DNA of 64,000 bases from Schumannella soli (GCF_006517435.1 NZ_VHQG01000003.1:23511-87510); one strand, 5' to 3'. Counted from the first letter of the stretch, positions 52,290 through 61,366 are shown. The notes: generated from the sequence alone by a model not told the origin. Made by a program: numbers and translations.

Positions 52290-53099
52290 CTAGCGCGACC
52301 GGCGGTCCCGCAGCGCGGCGATCACGATCTGCACCGCCGAGAAGGCGATCAGCAGGGCGAACAGGACGTTCGCCACGATCGGCGACAGTCCGAAGGCGAG
52401 CGCGACGCCGCCGAACGACGACGCGACCGCGGCGACGCCGAGCACGAGGCCCTCCGCGGGACGCACCAGGTGGGCCCGCACGTTCGCGATCGTGCCCGAC
52501 AGTGCCGTGAGGATCATCGCGGCGAGCGAGGTCCCCTTCGCGAGCAGGTCGTTCGCGCCGAAGACGGCGATCAGCACGGGCACGACGAGGATGCCGCCGC
52601 CGATGCCGAACAGCCCCGACGCGATCCCCATCACGAGCCCGAGCGCGATGAGTCCGACGACGCTCGGGCCGGTGATCGCGAACTCCCCGCCGCGCGACGG
52701 CACCTCGATCAGGGTGCGCACGGCGACGACGACGAGCAGCGCGACGAAGAGCCAGCGCAGCCAGCCGAGCGGCAGCCGTCGCAGCAGCCGCGATCCGATC
52801 TGGGCGCCGATGATGCCGCCGACGCCGATGATCGTCGCCGCGATGAGCTGCACCTGGCCGCCCGCGGCGTAGCTCGCGGTTCCGGCGATCGCGGTCGGCA
52901 CGATCGCGGCGAGCGAGGTCGCGGCGGCGCGGCGGTGGTCGAAGCCGACGATCGTGGTGAGCAGCGGCACCATGATGATGCCGCCGCCGACGCCGAAGAG
53001 GCCTGACAGGAAGCCGCCGATCAGGCCGACGGCGAGCAGGCCGATCCAGTGGCGCGCGGGCGAGACGGCGGGGGCGAGCGGAGCGGGCGTATCGGGCAT
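52290..53099 (-). CDS. TauE/SafE family sulfite/anion exporter-like protein
   Basis: This is a 269-residue integral membrane protein with about eight helices arranged as two repeats. Each repeat starts with a Gly-rich pattern: GLIGGFLSGLFGVGGGIIMV and GLVMGIASGLFGIGGGILVV. The G-x-F-G-x-G-G-G signature is diagnostic of the TauE/SafE (TSUP) family, which exports sulfite, sulfoacetate or other anions. It is divergent from the alpha/beta hydrolase gene at 53120. The substrate cannot be read from the sequence. Confidence 0.93.
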   Translation of the reverse strand: MPDTPAPLAPAVSPARHWIGLLAVGLIGGFLSGLFGVGGGIIMVPLLTTIVGFDHRRAAATSLAAIVPTAIAGTASYAAGGQVQLIAATIIGVGGIIGAQIGSRLLRRLPLGWLRWLFVALLVVVAVRTLIEVPSRGGEFAITGPSVVGLIALGLVMGIASGLFGIGGGILVVPVLIAVFGANDLLAKGTSLAAMILTALSGTIANVRAHLVRPAEGLVLGVAAVASSFGGVALAFGLSPIVANVLFALLIAFSAVQIVIAALRDRRSR

Positions 53100-53105
53100 C
53101 GTCGC

Positions 53106-53111
53106 TAGCCT
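53106..53111 (+). promoter_or_regulatory. -10 box, leaderless promoter
   Basis: TAGCCT lies eight bases before the GTG at 53120 of the alpha/beta hydrolase gene, with no ribosome site between. Confidence 0.55.
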
Positions 53112-53119
53112 GTCAGACC

Positions 53120-53941
53120 GTGAGCTACCTGCGGATCGGCGACGACGACCTCTACGAGGAGGTCGCGGGTTCGGGCGACCCGCTCCTCCTGCTGCACGGC
53201 GGCTTCTGCTCGCTCGAGCACCTGCGGGCGCAGGGCGACGCGCTCGTCGCCGGCGGGCGTCGCGTGCTCGCCTACGAGCGTCCGGGGCACGGTCGCACGG
53301 CCGACGTCGCCGGCGACTACTCCTACGACGTCGCGCTGGCCTCGCTGATCGCCTACCTCGACGCGCACGCGCTCGAGGAGGTGGATGTCGTCGGGTTCAG
53401 CGACGGCGCGATCCTCGGCCTGCTGCTGGCGCGCGAGCAGCCCCGCCGCGTGCGCTCCCTCGTCGCGATCAGCGGGAATCTCGACTACTCCGGCTTCAGC
53501 TTCGCGGTGGATGCGCCGGACGCCCCGGCGGGGGCGCGTGTGCTGCGGGAACGGGCGGCGCCGGCCGCATCCGCAACCGCCGAGACCGAGACCGACGGCT
53601 CGAGCGCCGCATCCGCCGCTCCGCAGCGCGACGCCGAGCGGAGGCACTACGACCGCCTCTCCCCCGACGGCCCCGCGCACGGCGACGTGGTCATGGCGAA
53701 GCTCGTGAAGCTCTGGACCGAGCAGCCGCGCATCCACCCGGCCTCGCTCGCCGCGATCACCGCGCGCACGCTCATCCTCTCGGCCGACCGCGACTCGGTG
53801 CGGGTCGATCACAGCCTGCTCATCGCCGCCTCGATCCCGGGCGCGCAGCTCGCGATCGTGCCCGGATCCACGCACGACGTGGTCGCCGACCGCCCCGCGC
53901 TGGTCGAGACGCTGATCCGGGAGTTCCTCGCCGGCGGCTGA
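53120..53941 (+). CDS. alpha/beta hydrolase
   Basis: This is a 273-residue alpha/beta-hydrolase. The oxyanion region is LLLLHGGFCSLEHL, the nucleophile elbow DVVGFSDGAILGLLLARE (Ser within G-F-S-D-G), the acid Asp in ILSADRDSVRVDH and the His in PGSTHDVVADRPAL. An Ala/Thr/Glu-rich insertion (about residues 145-175) lengthens the cap region. GTG start with a leaderless promoter. It is convergent with the siderophore permease gene. A role in siderophore handling is possible by position only. Confidence 0.88.
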   Translation: MSYLRIGDDDLYEEVAGSGDPLLLLHGGFCSLEHLRAQGDALVAGGRRVLAYERPGHGRTADVAGDYSYDVALASLIAYLDAHALEEVDVVGFSDGAILGLLLAREQPRRVRSLVAISGNLDYSGFSFAVDAPDAPAGARVLRERAAPAASATAETETDGSSAASAAPQRDAERRHYDRLSPDGPAHGDVVMAKLVKLWTEQPRIHPASLAAITARTLILSADRDSVRVDHSLLIAASIPGAQLAIVPGSTHDVVADRPALVETLIREFLAGG

Positions 53942-53968
53942 CGCCGCCCGCGCGCAGCACCCGAGATC

Positions 53969-56149
53969 TCAGGCGCGCGTGCGCCGCAGCAGCCAGACGA
54001 AGTACGGCGCCCCGATCAGCGCGATCACGAGCCCGGCCGGGATCTGCGAGGGCGCGATCACGGTGCGTCCGAGCGTGTCAGCGATGCAGACGAGCAGCGC
54101 GCCGAAGAGCAGCGAGACCGGGATGATGCGCCCGTGCCGCGCGCCGACGAGAGCGCGGGCGAGGTGCGGCGCCACGAGTCCGACGAAGCCGACGACGCCG
54201 ACCGCGACGACGCTGAGCGTCGCGAGAAGCGCCGCGATGGTGAGCAGCAGCAGACGCGTGCGGCCGACCTGCACGCCCATGAGCCGCGGGGTGTCGTCGT
54301 CGATCGCGACGAGGTCGAGCCGGCGACGCAGGCCCACCACGAGCGGCACCGCCACGACCAGCCCGACCGCGATCGGCAGCACGTCGACGAACTCGCGCCC
54401 GTACGTCGTGCCCGACAGCCAGGTGAGGATGCGCGGCGTGTTCCACGGGTCGGAGCGCAGCAGCAGGAACGTCGTCAGCGCGCTCAGCCCGTAGCCGAAG
54501 CCGATGCCGACCAGCACGAAGCGCTCGGGCTGCAGCCCTCCGCGTGCCGAGAGCAGGGCGACGGCGGCGAAGGTCGCGACGCCGATCACGACGGCGAAGA
54601 GCACGAGCAGCGGTCGGCTGCCCCCGAGCGACGTGACCACGATCACGGCGCCGAGGCCCGCGCCGGCGCTGATGCCGAGCACGCCCGGCTCGGCCAGCGG
54701 ATTGCGCACGGTGCTCTGCACGACCGTTCCGGCGAGCGCGAGCCCGGCGCCGGCGAGCAGCGCCGCGAGCACGCGCGGCACCCGCTCATCGAGCGCGTGC
54801 GCGATCAGGTCGGGTGCGGCGCCCTGCAGCCAGAGCGCGACATCCCCCAGCTTCAGCCACAGGCTGCCCGCGAGCACGCCGAGCACGACCGCGGCGACGA
54901 CCAGCACCGCCGCTCCGACGAGGATCACCACGAAGCGCCGACGCGTACGCGCCCGCAGCTTCGCCTGGGGCGGCGTGCGCGCGGCCGACGCGGCCCGGAT
55001 GCGCAGCGCGAGCAGCACGATCACGACCGCCCCGAGCAGCGCGGTCGGCACCCCGGTCGGCACCACCGTGGCGCCCTCGGCGCCGAGGATCGCCCGCACC
55101 ACCGCATCCGCGAGCAGGATCAGCAGCGCCCCGAGCAGCCCCGACACGGGCAGGAACAGCACGTGCCGGTGCAGCGAGCGGATGCGCCCGGCGAGCAGGC
55201 GCGCCACGACCGGCGCCGCGAGCCCGACGAACGCGATCGGGCCGGCGACCGTGACCGAGGTGCTCGTCAGCAGCACTGCTCCGACGACCGCGATCACCCG
55301 GGTCGAGCGCACCGGAACGCCGAGCGACGCGGCCGCGTCGTCGCCGAGCGTGAGCAGGTCGAGTCGGCGCGCGAGCAGGATGCCGACCGCGACGACCACG
55401 GCGATGAGCGGCGCCGCGCGCAGCGATGCGTCGAGATTGAGCTGCGCGAGCGAACCGCTCCCCCACGCGAACAGCCCGGTCGTGCTCTCCTTGAACAGGA
55501 TCAGCAGCACCGCACTGGCCGCGTCCAGGGCCATCGCCATCGCCGAGCCGGCCAGGATGAGCCGGGTCGTCGCCGTCGCCGCGCCCGCCCCGGCGATCGA
55601 GAGCACCACCGCGGCGGCGAGCAGCCCGCCGATGAAGGCGACGGCGCCCGAAGCCCAGAGCGGGATGCTGATGCCGAACGCCGCGACGGCCGACACCGCG
55701 AAGTACGAGCCGGCCGTGACCGCGAGCGTGTCGGGCGAGGCGAGCGGATTGCGCGTGACCGACTGCAGCAGCGCGCCCGCGACGCCGAGCGCGACGCCGA
55801 CGGCGACGCCGGCGAGCAGGCGCGGCAGACGTGAGCCGGTCAGCACGTCTTCGACCGGAACCCCGCCGACCGTCTCCTTCGCCCCCGTCGCCAGGCGCAG
55901 CAGGTCGAGCGGGCCGATGCCCGAGGTGCCCTGCGTCAGGTGCCAGGCGCCGACCACGACGACAGCGATCGCGAGTCCGACGAGCACGAGCGCGCCGGCC
56001 GAGCCGCCGCGGAGGCCGAGCCGGGGGCGCGCGCTCGTCGCGTTGGCCGCATCGGCCGCATCGGCCGCGACGAGCGCCTCATCCGGACGCGCCGATGCGC
56101 CCTCCGACTCGGTGCCGGAAGGCGCATCGCGCTCGAAGGTCGACGTCAC
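53969..56149 (-). CDS. fused double FecCD permease for ferric siderophores
   Basis: This is a 726-residue inner-membrane permease made of two tandem FecCD units (about 55-390 and 405-726), like E. coli FhuB. Each unit has about nine to ten helices and its own signature, TVAGPIAFVGLAAPVVARLL in the first and GVVGFVGLVAPHLARALVGA in the second; the usual PH of the motif is PV in the first half. Both units also have ATTRLILAGSAMAMA-like or ERFVLVGIGFGYGLSALT-like segments. GTG start at 56149. It lies 59 bases behind the siderophore-binding lipoprotein. The ATPase partner is not in the window. Confidence 0.95.
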   Translation of the reverse strand: MTSTFERDAPSGTESEGASARPDEALVAADAADAANATSARPRLGLRGGSAGALVLVGLAIAVVVVGAWHLTQGTSGIGPLDLLRLATGAKETVGGVPVEDVLTGSRLPRLLAGVAVGVALGVAGALLQSVTRNPLASPDTLAVTAGSYFAVSAVAAFGISIPLWASGAVAFIGGLLAAAVVLSIAGAGAATATTRLILAGSAMAMALDAASAVLLILFKESTTGLFAWGSGSLAQLNLDASLRAAPLIAVVVAVGILLARRLDLLTLGDDAAASLGVPVRSTRVIAVVGAVLLTSTSVTVAGPIAFVGLAAPVVARLLAGRIRSLHRHVLFLPVSGLLGALLILLADAVVRAILGAEGATVVPTGVPTALLGAVVIVLLALRIRAASAARTPPQAKLRARTRRRFVVILVGAAVLVVAAVVLGVLAGSLWLKLGDVALWLQGAAPDLIAHALDERVPRVLAALLAGAGLALAGTVVQSTVRNPLAEPGVLGISAGAGLGAVIVVTSLGGSRPLLVLFAVVIGVATFAAVALLSARGGLQPERFVLVGIGFGYGLSALTTFLLLRSDPWNTPRILTWLSGTTYGREFVDVLPIAVGLVVAVPLVVGLRRRLDLVAIDDDTPRLMGVQVGRTRLLLLTIAALLATLSVVAVGVVGFVGLVAPHLARALVGARHGRIIPVSLLFGALLVCIADTLGRTVIAPSQIPAGLVIALIGAPYFVWLLRRTRA

Positions 56150-56208
56150 GTGGTGGTCATCACTCCGTGTTCAGGCGGGCCACCGGCATCCACCCGCGGC
56201 CGCGGCGC

Positions 56209-57267
56209 TCAGGAACCGAGGATCGTGTCGACGTAAGCGTCGATCGCGAGCTGGTTCGACTTCGGACCACCCGCGCCCCACACGCCGGCCGGGAACGCGT
56301 GCGCGCGCTTCTCCTTGACCGACGGCAGCGCGGTCCAGATCGGGCTCTTCTCGAGTTCGGGCACGTAGCTCTCGTCGGTCTCGTCGTTGGAGAAGAACAG
56401 GTTCGCGTCGCCGACGGCGGTCAGTCCCTCGATGTCGGTCTGGCCGAGTCCGTAAGCCGGGTCGACGCCGCCCGAGCCGTAGGTCTTGTCGATGTCGTCG
56501 GTCCAGGCGCCCTCGAGTCCGAGCTCCTCGCCGAGCGCCGTGAAGAGCGCGCCCTGGCCGTAGGGGCGGATGACGACGTTGCCGCCCTCGATCCAGCCGT
56601 CGAAGAAGAGGAACTTCTTGGTCGGCAGCGACACGTCGGCGACCTTCGCCTTCGCCTTCGCGAGGTGCTCGTCGAACTGCTTCAGCACCGCCTCGGCGCG
56701 CTCGGTGCGTCCGGTGGCCTTCGCGATCGTCGAGAACACGTTCTTCATGTTGCCGATCGGATCGCTCGTGTCCGACCCCTTGGTCACGAGCACGGGCACG
56801 TCGCGCTTGAGCAGGCGGGTGACCTTCTCGTCATCGGCGCTGAAGGCCTCGACGATGATCAGATCGGGCTTCTGGGCGTAGATCGCGTCGAGGTCGGGCT
56901 CCTCGCGGGTGCCGGCGCTCTTCACACCCGTCGGAACCGGCTCGGCAGTGACGTAGGTGGCGTAACCCTCGGGGTCGGCGATGGCGACGGGCGTGATGCA
57001 CAGGGTCAGCGCATCCTCGATCTGCTGCCACTCAAGAACGGCGACGCGCTTCGCGGCGTGCTCGAGCTCGACGGTGCGACCGACGCCGTCGGTGATCGTG
57101 ACCGGACCGGTGTCGGTCGTCGTCGTGTCGGCCTTGCACTCGGCGGTGGTCGGCTTCGCGGGCGCGTCGGAGCCGGCGTCGGCGACGGTCGTGGTGCCGC
57201 AGGCGCTGAGAGCGAGCGCGACGGCCGCGGCCGTGGCGGCCGCGGCGAGCAGGCGCAGTCGGGTCAT
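56209..57267 (-). CDS. siderophore-binding lipoprotein (FepB/FhuD type)
   Basis: This is a 352-residue iron-siderophore binding protein. The lipoprotein signal has a lipobox LSAC near residue 23 (LALSACGTTTVADAG). The periplasmic-binding type III fold shows VTITDGVGRTVELEHAAKRV, LDAIYAQKPDLIIVEAFSAD and a C-terminal NQLAIDAYVDTILG. In the Gram-positive cell it is tethered outside the membrane and feeds the FecCD permease encoded next. A strong DtxR/IdeR box lies about 210 bases upstream, so iron repression is expected. ATG at 57267. Confidence 0.94.
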   Translation of the reverse strand: MTRLRLLAAAATAAAVALALSACGTTTVADAGSDAPAKPTTAECKADTTTTDTGPVTITDGVGRTVELEHAAKRVAVLEWQQIEDALTLCITPVAIADPEGYATYVTAEPVPTGVKSAGTREEPDLDAIYAQKPDLIIVEAFSADDEKVTRLLKRDVPVLVTKGSDTSDPIGNMKNVFSTIAKATGRTERAEAVLKQFDEHLAKAKAKVADVSLPTKKFLFFDGWIEGGNVVIRPYGQGALFTALGEELGLEGAWTDDIDKTYGSGGVDPAYGLGQTDIEGLTAVGDANLFFSNDETDESYVPELEKSPIWTALPSVKEKRAHAFPAGVWGAGGPKSNQLAIDAYVDTILGS

Positions 57268-57473
57268 GGGGTGGATCCTCTCGGGTGGATGCGTGGCACG
57301 GCGCTGTCCTGATCGCGATCGGCGCGGCGGTCCGGTCTTCCGACCTTCCGGCGCCGGCGAGCGGATGCTGCTCCGCGTCGCCGGTCCGTTCGCCGCTCGT
57401 CGTGCGCTGCTGTGGTGCGCGCGACGCCGGCTCCCGTCGATGGGTGCTGACACGGCGAGGTCCTCGTCTCAGA

Positions 57474-57492
57474 TCAGGTAAGGCTTACCTTG
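57474..57492. promoter_or_regulatory. DtxR/IdeR iron box
   Basis: TCAGGTAAGGCTTACCTTG agrees at 17 of 19 positions with the DtxR/IdeR consensus TWAGGTWAGSCTWACCTWA, with the palindromic core AGGTAAGGCTTACCT at 57476-57490. It lies in the 333-base gap between the AraC-type regulator gene and the siderophore-binding protein gene. It should place the uptake operon under iron repression. The rest of this gap holds no recognisable gene. Confidence 0.88.
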
Positions 57493-57600
57493 CCTCGAAC
57501 ACCCTAGGTCGCGCGCCGCCGTGTCAGCAACCCGGTCCATCCGACACCCGATCCACGATTCCGGCCACCACTCCCCGTGAACGCCGGACCGCGGCTCGAC

Positions 57601-58488
57601 TCACTGGCGTGCCGCGAAGGCGCCCGGCGTCACGCCGATCACCCGACGGAACGCGGTGATGAAGGTGCTCGCCTGGGCGTATCCGAGCTCGTCGGAGACC
57701 GAGTTCACGTCGCCGCCCTCGGCGAGCAGCAGCAGCGCGTGGTGCACCCGCCGCGCCTGCCGCCACTGCGCGAACGAGAGCCCCGTCGCCCGCCGGAAAG
57801 CCCGCGTGATGGTCCGCTCGCTCGCGTCGAGCTCGGCGGCCCAGTCCTCGAGCCCGCGCGCGTCGGCCGGATCGTCGAGCAGTGCCGTCACGATCGGCGC
57901 GATGCGCGCGTCCTGCGGAACCGCCAGAGCGAGCGGATGCGCGGCCGGCTCGATCACGTCGAACACCACCGCCTCGGCGCGCGCCCGCGCCGCCGGCTCG
58001 AGGTCGGGCCGCGCGAGGTGCAGCAGCAGCGATTCGAGCACGGGCGTCATCTCGATCTCGCGCGCGCGGTCGCCGCCGAGCCGCCGCGCGACATCGCCGG
58101 GCGTCGTCCCCACCTCGAAGAACGCGTCGAAGAGCTCGCCGCCCGCGGTCAGCCGACCGGCGTGCTCGACGCCCGCCGGCATCCACAGCCCGCGCCCTTC
58201 CGCGACGGTGAACACCCGATCCCCGACGCGCGAGGTCATCGTGCCGCCGCGCACCCACACGAGCTCATGCATCGAGTGCGCGTGCGGAGCCCATTCGAGT
58301 GGGACGTCCGCCACTTCGGACCCGGTGCGGATCACCCGCGGCGTCGCCTCCCCGCCCGGCGGATCGACGTCCGTCGCCGTGAACGCCCGCACCTCAGTGC
58401 CGGGCTCCCGCGCCCATGATCCCCGCGCCTCACCCGAATCGGATCGCACCGAAGTACGACTCCGCGGCGAGCGCGGCGGGGTGGTCAT
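57601..58488 (-). CDS. AraC family transcriptional regulator
   Basis: This is a 295-residue regulator. The N-terminal cupin-like sensor has EWAPHAHSMHELVWVRGGTM and AEGRGLWMPAGVEHAGRLTA. The C-terminal AraC DNA-binding domain has two helix-turn-helix units, LEDWAAELDASERTITRAFR followed by TGLSFAQWRQARRVHHALLL, and VNSVSDELGYAQASTFITAF followed by RRVIGVTPGAF. It sits directly upstream of the iron-regulated siderophore uptake genes in the same orientation, so it is a likely siderophore-responsive activator (compare YbtA or AlcR). ATG at 58488; the upstream frame is rejected because the family alignment starts here. Confidence 0.93.
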   Translation of the reverse strand: MTTPPRSPRSRTSVRSDSGEARGSWAREPGTEVRAFTATDVDPPGGEATPRVIRTGSEVADVPLEWAPHAHSMHELVWVRGGTMTSRVGDRVFTVAEGRGLWMPAGVEHAGRLTAGGELFDAFFEVGTTPGDVARRLGGDRAREIEMTPVLESLLLHLARPDLEPAARARAEAVVFDVIEPAAHPLALAVPQDARIAPIVTALLDDPADARGLEDWAAELDASERTITRAFRRATGLSFAQWRQARRVHHALLLLAEGGDVNSVSDELGYAQASTFITAFRRVIGVTPGAFAARQ

Positions 58489-58540
58489 GCGCCCGAGTGT
58501 AGAGCGCCGTCGACGCGGCTCCAGCCCGCACCCGGGCAAC

Positions 58541-58563
58541 AAAAATCCCCGACGCTGCCGAGG
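58541..58563 (-). terminator. terminator of tRNA-Gln
   Basis: On the minus strand CCTCG and CGGGG form a stem around a GCAGCGT loop, followed directly by ATTTTTG. It lies 30 bases after the tRNA 3' end and reads in the tRNA direction. Confidence 0.6.
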
Positions 58564-58592
58564 CTGAGGAAGAAGAACGAGGCTTCGAAAAG

Positions 58593-58664
58593 CTGGGGTA
58601 CCTGGACTCGAACCAAGAACAACGGTACCAGAAACCGCCGTGTTGCCAATTACACCATACCCCA
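58593..58664 (-). tRNA. tRNA-Gln (anticodon CTG)
   Basis: This is a 72-base cloverleaf on the minus strand. The acceptor TGGGGTA pairs with TACCCCA, the discriminator is G, and the anticodon loop TTCTGGT sits in a GCGGT/ACCGT stem (one G-T). The T arm is CTTGG-TTCGAGT-CCAGG. CCA is not encoded. Upstream, 58665-58854 has no gene; a TAGGGT (58707 to 58702) may be the tRNA -10 box. Confidence 0.95.
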
Positions 58665-58854
58665 AGGCCGTTCCCGAAGGACCGGACCGAGGAATCACTC
58701 TACCCTACGCACGAGCCCGCTCTGACCACTCGCCTGGTCCCGCGGTCGGTCCGGGCGCGTCGCCCGTCCGTCCGACCGGGCTCCGCGAGAGGACGCACTG
58801 TGCGGCGCGACGCTCCGAGCGAGGGGCGTAAAGCACGTACTCTCGCGGGCTGGG

Positions 58855-59715
58855 CTACAGCAGCGACTTCGTGTGCCACACCGTCTTGGTCTCGGTGAAC
58901 TGGCGGATGCGCTCCAGCGACGGCGCCGCCGCATCCGGCCCCTGCTCGGGCCAGGAGACGCGCGTGACGCTCTCCGCGGCCGCCTGCTCGAGGGCGACCC
59001 AGTCGAGGTCGCCTGCGCCGACGAGGTCGAGCGCGTCCACGTCCTGGTGCGATGCGAGCCACGGCGCGATCTCGGCCGGCGAGCCGGTGAGCACGTTGAC
59101 GACGCCGCCGGGCAGGTCGCTCGTCGCCAGCACCTCGGCGAGGCTGATCGACGACAGCGGGAAGCGCTCGCTCGCCACCACGACGACCGTGTTGCCGGTC
59201 ACGAGGGCCGGGGCGATCGCGCTGACCAGGCCGAGCAGCGAGCTGTCCTGCGGCGCCACGATCGCCACGACGCCCGTCGGCTCGGGAACCGAGATGTTGA
59301 AGTACGGGCCGGCGACCGGGTTGGCGTTGCCGGCGACCTGGGCGAACTTGTCGGTCCAGCCCGCGTACCAGACCCAGCGGTCGATGGCCTCGTCGACCTG
59401 CGCGGTCGCGGCGGCGCGCGAGACGCCCTCCTGCTGCACGATCTCGTCGACGAACTGCGCGTGACGCCCCTCGAGCACCTCGGCCACGCGGTAGAGCACC
59501 TGGCCGCGGTTGTAGGCGGTGGCGCCCGCCCAGCCGCTGACGGCGCCGCGGGCGGCGACGACCGCATCCCGGGCGTCCTTGCGCGAGGCGAGGGCGGCGT
59601 TCGCGAGGAACTCCCCCGCGGGCGTGCGCACCTCGAAGGTGCGACCCGATTCGCTGCGCGGGAACTTGCCGCCCAGGTAGAGCTTGTAGGTCTTGGGCAC
59701 GGCGAGGCGGGTCAC
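58855..59715 (-). CDS. half-length aldehyde dehydrogenase-like protein, no catalytic domain
   Basis: This is a 286-residue protein matching only the NAD-binding half of the aldehyde dehydrogenase family. It includes KLYLGGKFPRSESGRTFEVR, AYNRGQVLYRVAEVLEGRHA, YFNISVPEPTGVVAIVAPQD and LPGGVVNVLTGSPAEIAPWL. The catalytic Glu (LELGGKG) and Cys (GQxC) motifs of its neighbour are missing, and the protein ends in FTETKTVWHTKSLL. The GTG start overlaps the full-length ALDH stop (GTGA), so it is co-translated. It is more likely a structural partner of the full enzyme than a decayed gene, because the frame and the coupling are intact. Confidence 0.85.
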   Translation of the reverse strand: MTRLAVPKTYKLYLGGKFPRSESGRTFEVRTPAGEFLANAALASRKDARDAVVAARGAVSGWAGATAYNRGQVLYRVAEVLEGRHAQFVDEIVQQEGVSRAAATAQVDEAIDRWVWYAGWTDKFAQVAGNANPVAGPYFNISVPEPTGVVAIVAPQDSSLLGLVSAIAPALVTGNTVVVVASERFPLSSISLAEVLATSDLPGGVVNVLTGSPAEIAPWLASHQDVDALDLVGAGDLDWVALEQAAAESVTRVSWPEQGPDAAAPSLERIRQFTETKTVWHTKSLL

Positions 59716-61346
59716 TTGGCGGCCTTCCGGGTCGAGGTCTTCGCGGGCTTGGCAGCGGCGGCCTTGGCAGCCGGCGACTTGGATGCGGCGGGCTTGGTCA
59801 CGGCTTTCGCGACGCGCTGGGCGACCGAGGAGGCAGCACCGGCAGCGCTGCCCGCGCCGGCCGAACCGGAAGCGCCGAGCTCACCCGGCGCGCGCGCCGG
59901 AGCCGGCGCATCCGCCGCCTGCAGGTACGCGCCGATGCCCTGGCGTCCGCCCTCGCGGCCGTAGCCCGACTCCTTGTACCCGCCGAACGGCGAGGTCGGG
60001 TCGAAGGTGTTGAAGGTGTTCGACCAGATGACGCCGGCCTTGAGCTTGTCGGCGAGGGCGAGCGTGCGCGATCCCTTCTCGCTCCAGATGCCGGCCGAGA
60101 GGCCGTAGGGCGAGTTGTTCGCCTTCGCGACCGCCTCGGCGGGGGTGCGGAAGGTCAGCACCGACAGCACCGGTCCGAAGATCTCGTCGCGCGCAACCGT
60201 GTTCGAGGTGGCGACGTTCGTGAGGATCGTCGGGCGGAACCAGAAGCCCTCGCTCGGCAGCTCGCACTCGGGGCTCCACGCCTCGGCGCCCTCGGCGATC
60301 CCCGCCTGGGTCAGCGCGGTGATGCGCTGCAGCTGCTCGGCCGAGTTGATCGCGCCGATGTCGGTGTTCTTGTCGAGCGGGTCGCCCACGCGCAGGGTGC
60401 GCATGCGCTGCTTGAGCCGGTCGAGGAACTCGTCGTGGATGCTCTCCTGCACCAGCAGACGGCTGCCGGCGCAGCAGACCTGGCCCTGGTTGAAGAAGAT
60501 GCCGTTCACGACGCCCTCGACGGCCTGCTCGATCGGGGCGTCGTCGAACACGATGTTCGCGCCCTTGCCGCCGAGTTCGAGCGTGAGCTTCTTGCCCTGG
60601 CCGGCGATCGTCTGGGCGATGCGCTTGCCGACGGCGGTCGAGCCGGTGAAGGCGACCTTGTCGACGCCCGGATGCGCGACGAGCGCCGCGCCCGTCTCCC
60701 CCGCGCCGGTCACGATGTTGACCACGCCGGCGGGCAGGTCGGCCTGCTGCAGGATCTCGGCGAACACGAGCGACGTGAGCGGCGTCGTCTCGGCCGGCTT
60801 CAGCACGACCGTGTTGCCGGCCGCGAGCGCCGGTGCGATCTTCCACGCGAGCATCATCAGCGGGAAGTTCCACGGGATGACCTGCGCGGCCACGCCCAGC
60901 GCGCGCGGGGCGGGTCCCAGCCCGGCGTGGTCGAGCTTGTCGGCCCATCCGGCGTAGTAGAAGAACCACGCCGCGACGGTCGGGATGTCGAAGTCGCGCG
61001 TCTCCTTGATCGGCTTGCCGTTGTCGAGGCTCTCGGCCACGGCGAGCTCGCGGGCGCGCTCCTGCACGAGCCGCGCGATGCGGAACAGGTACTTGCCGCG
61101 GTCGCGACCGCTGAGGCGCGACCAGGTCGTGTCGTAGGCGCGGCGGGCCGCGGCGACCGCGCGGTCGATGTCGGCCGCATCCGCCGTCGACACCGTCGCG
61201 ATCTTCTTGCCCGTCGCGGGTGCGATGGTGTCGAAGGGGGCGCCGCTGCCGTCGACGAACTCGCCGTCGATGAAGAGGCCGTAGGCGTCTTTCAGTTTGA
61301 GGACCGACGTCGATTCCGGCGCCGGGGCGTACTCGAGAAAGCTCAT
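59712..61346 (-). CDS. aldehyde dehydrogenase with lysine/alanine-rich tail
   Basis: This is a 544-residue NAD(P)-dependent aldehyde dehydrogenase. Residues 1-480 are a complete ALDH: PWNFPLMMLAWKIAPALAAG, the catalytic Glu257 in LTLELGGKGAN, the catalytic Cys291 in FFNQGQVCCAGSR, and EIFGPVLSVLTF. The last 60 residues are an added Ala/Pro/Gly and then Lys/Ala-rich tail (SKSPAAKAAAAKPAKTSTRK) like histone H1 tails. It lies 20 bases behind deoC, so the likely substrate is acetaldehyde from deoxyribose-5-phosphate cleavage. It overlaps the half-length ALDH gene by four bases. Confidence 0.93.
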   Translation of the reverse strand: MSFLEYAPAPESTSVLKLKDAYGLFIDGEFVDGSGAPFDTIAPATGKKIATVSTADAADIDRAVAAARRAYDTTWSRLSGRDRGKYLFRIARLVQERARELAVAESLDNGKPIKETRDFDIPTVAAWFFYYAGWADKLDHAGLGPAPRALGVAAQVIPWNFPLMMLAWKIAPALAAGNTVVLKPAETTPLTSLVFAEILQQADLPAGVVNIVTGAGETGAALVAHPGVDKVAFTGSTAVGKRIAQTIAGQGKKLTLELGGKGANIVFDDAPIEQAVEGVVNGIFFNQGQVCCAGSRLLVQESIHDEFLDRLKQRMRTLRVGDPLDKNTDIGAINSAEQLQRITALTQAGIAEGAEAWSPECELPSEGFWFRPTILTNVATSNTVARDEIFGPVLSVLTFRTPAEAVAKANNSPYGLSAGIWSEKGSRTLALADKLKAGVIWSNTFNTFDPTSPFGGYKESGYGREGGRQGIGAYLQAADAPAPARAPGELGASGSAGAGSAAGAASSVAQRVAKAVTKPAASKSPAAKAAAAKPAKTSTRKAAK

Positions 61347-61366
61347 TGTCCGTATCTCCGCTGGTC

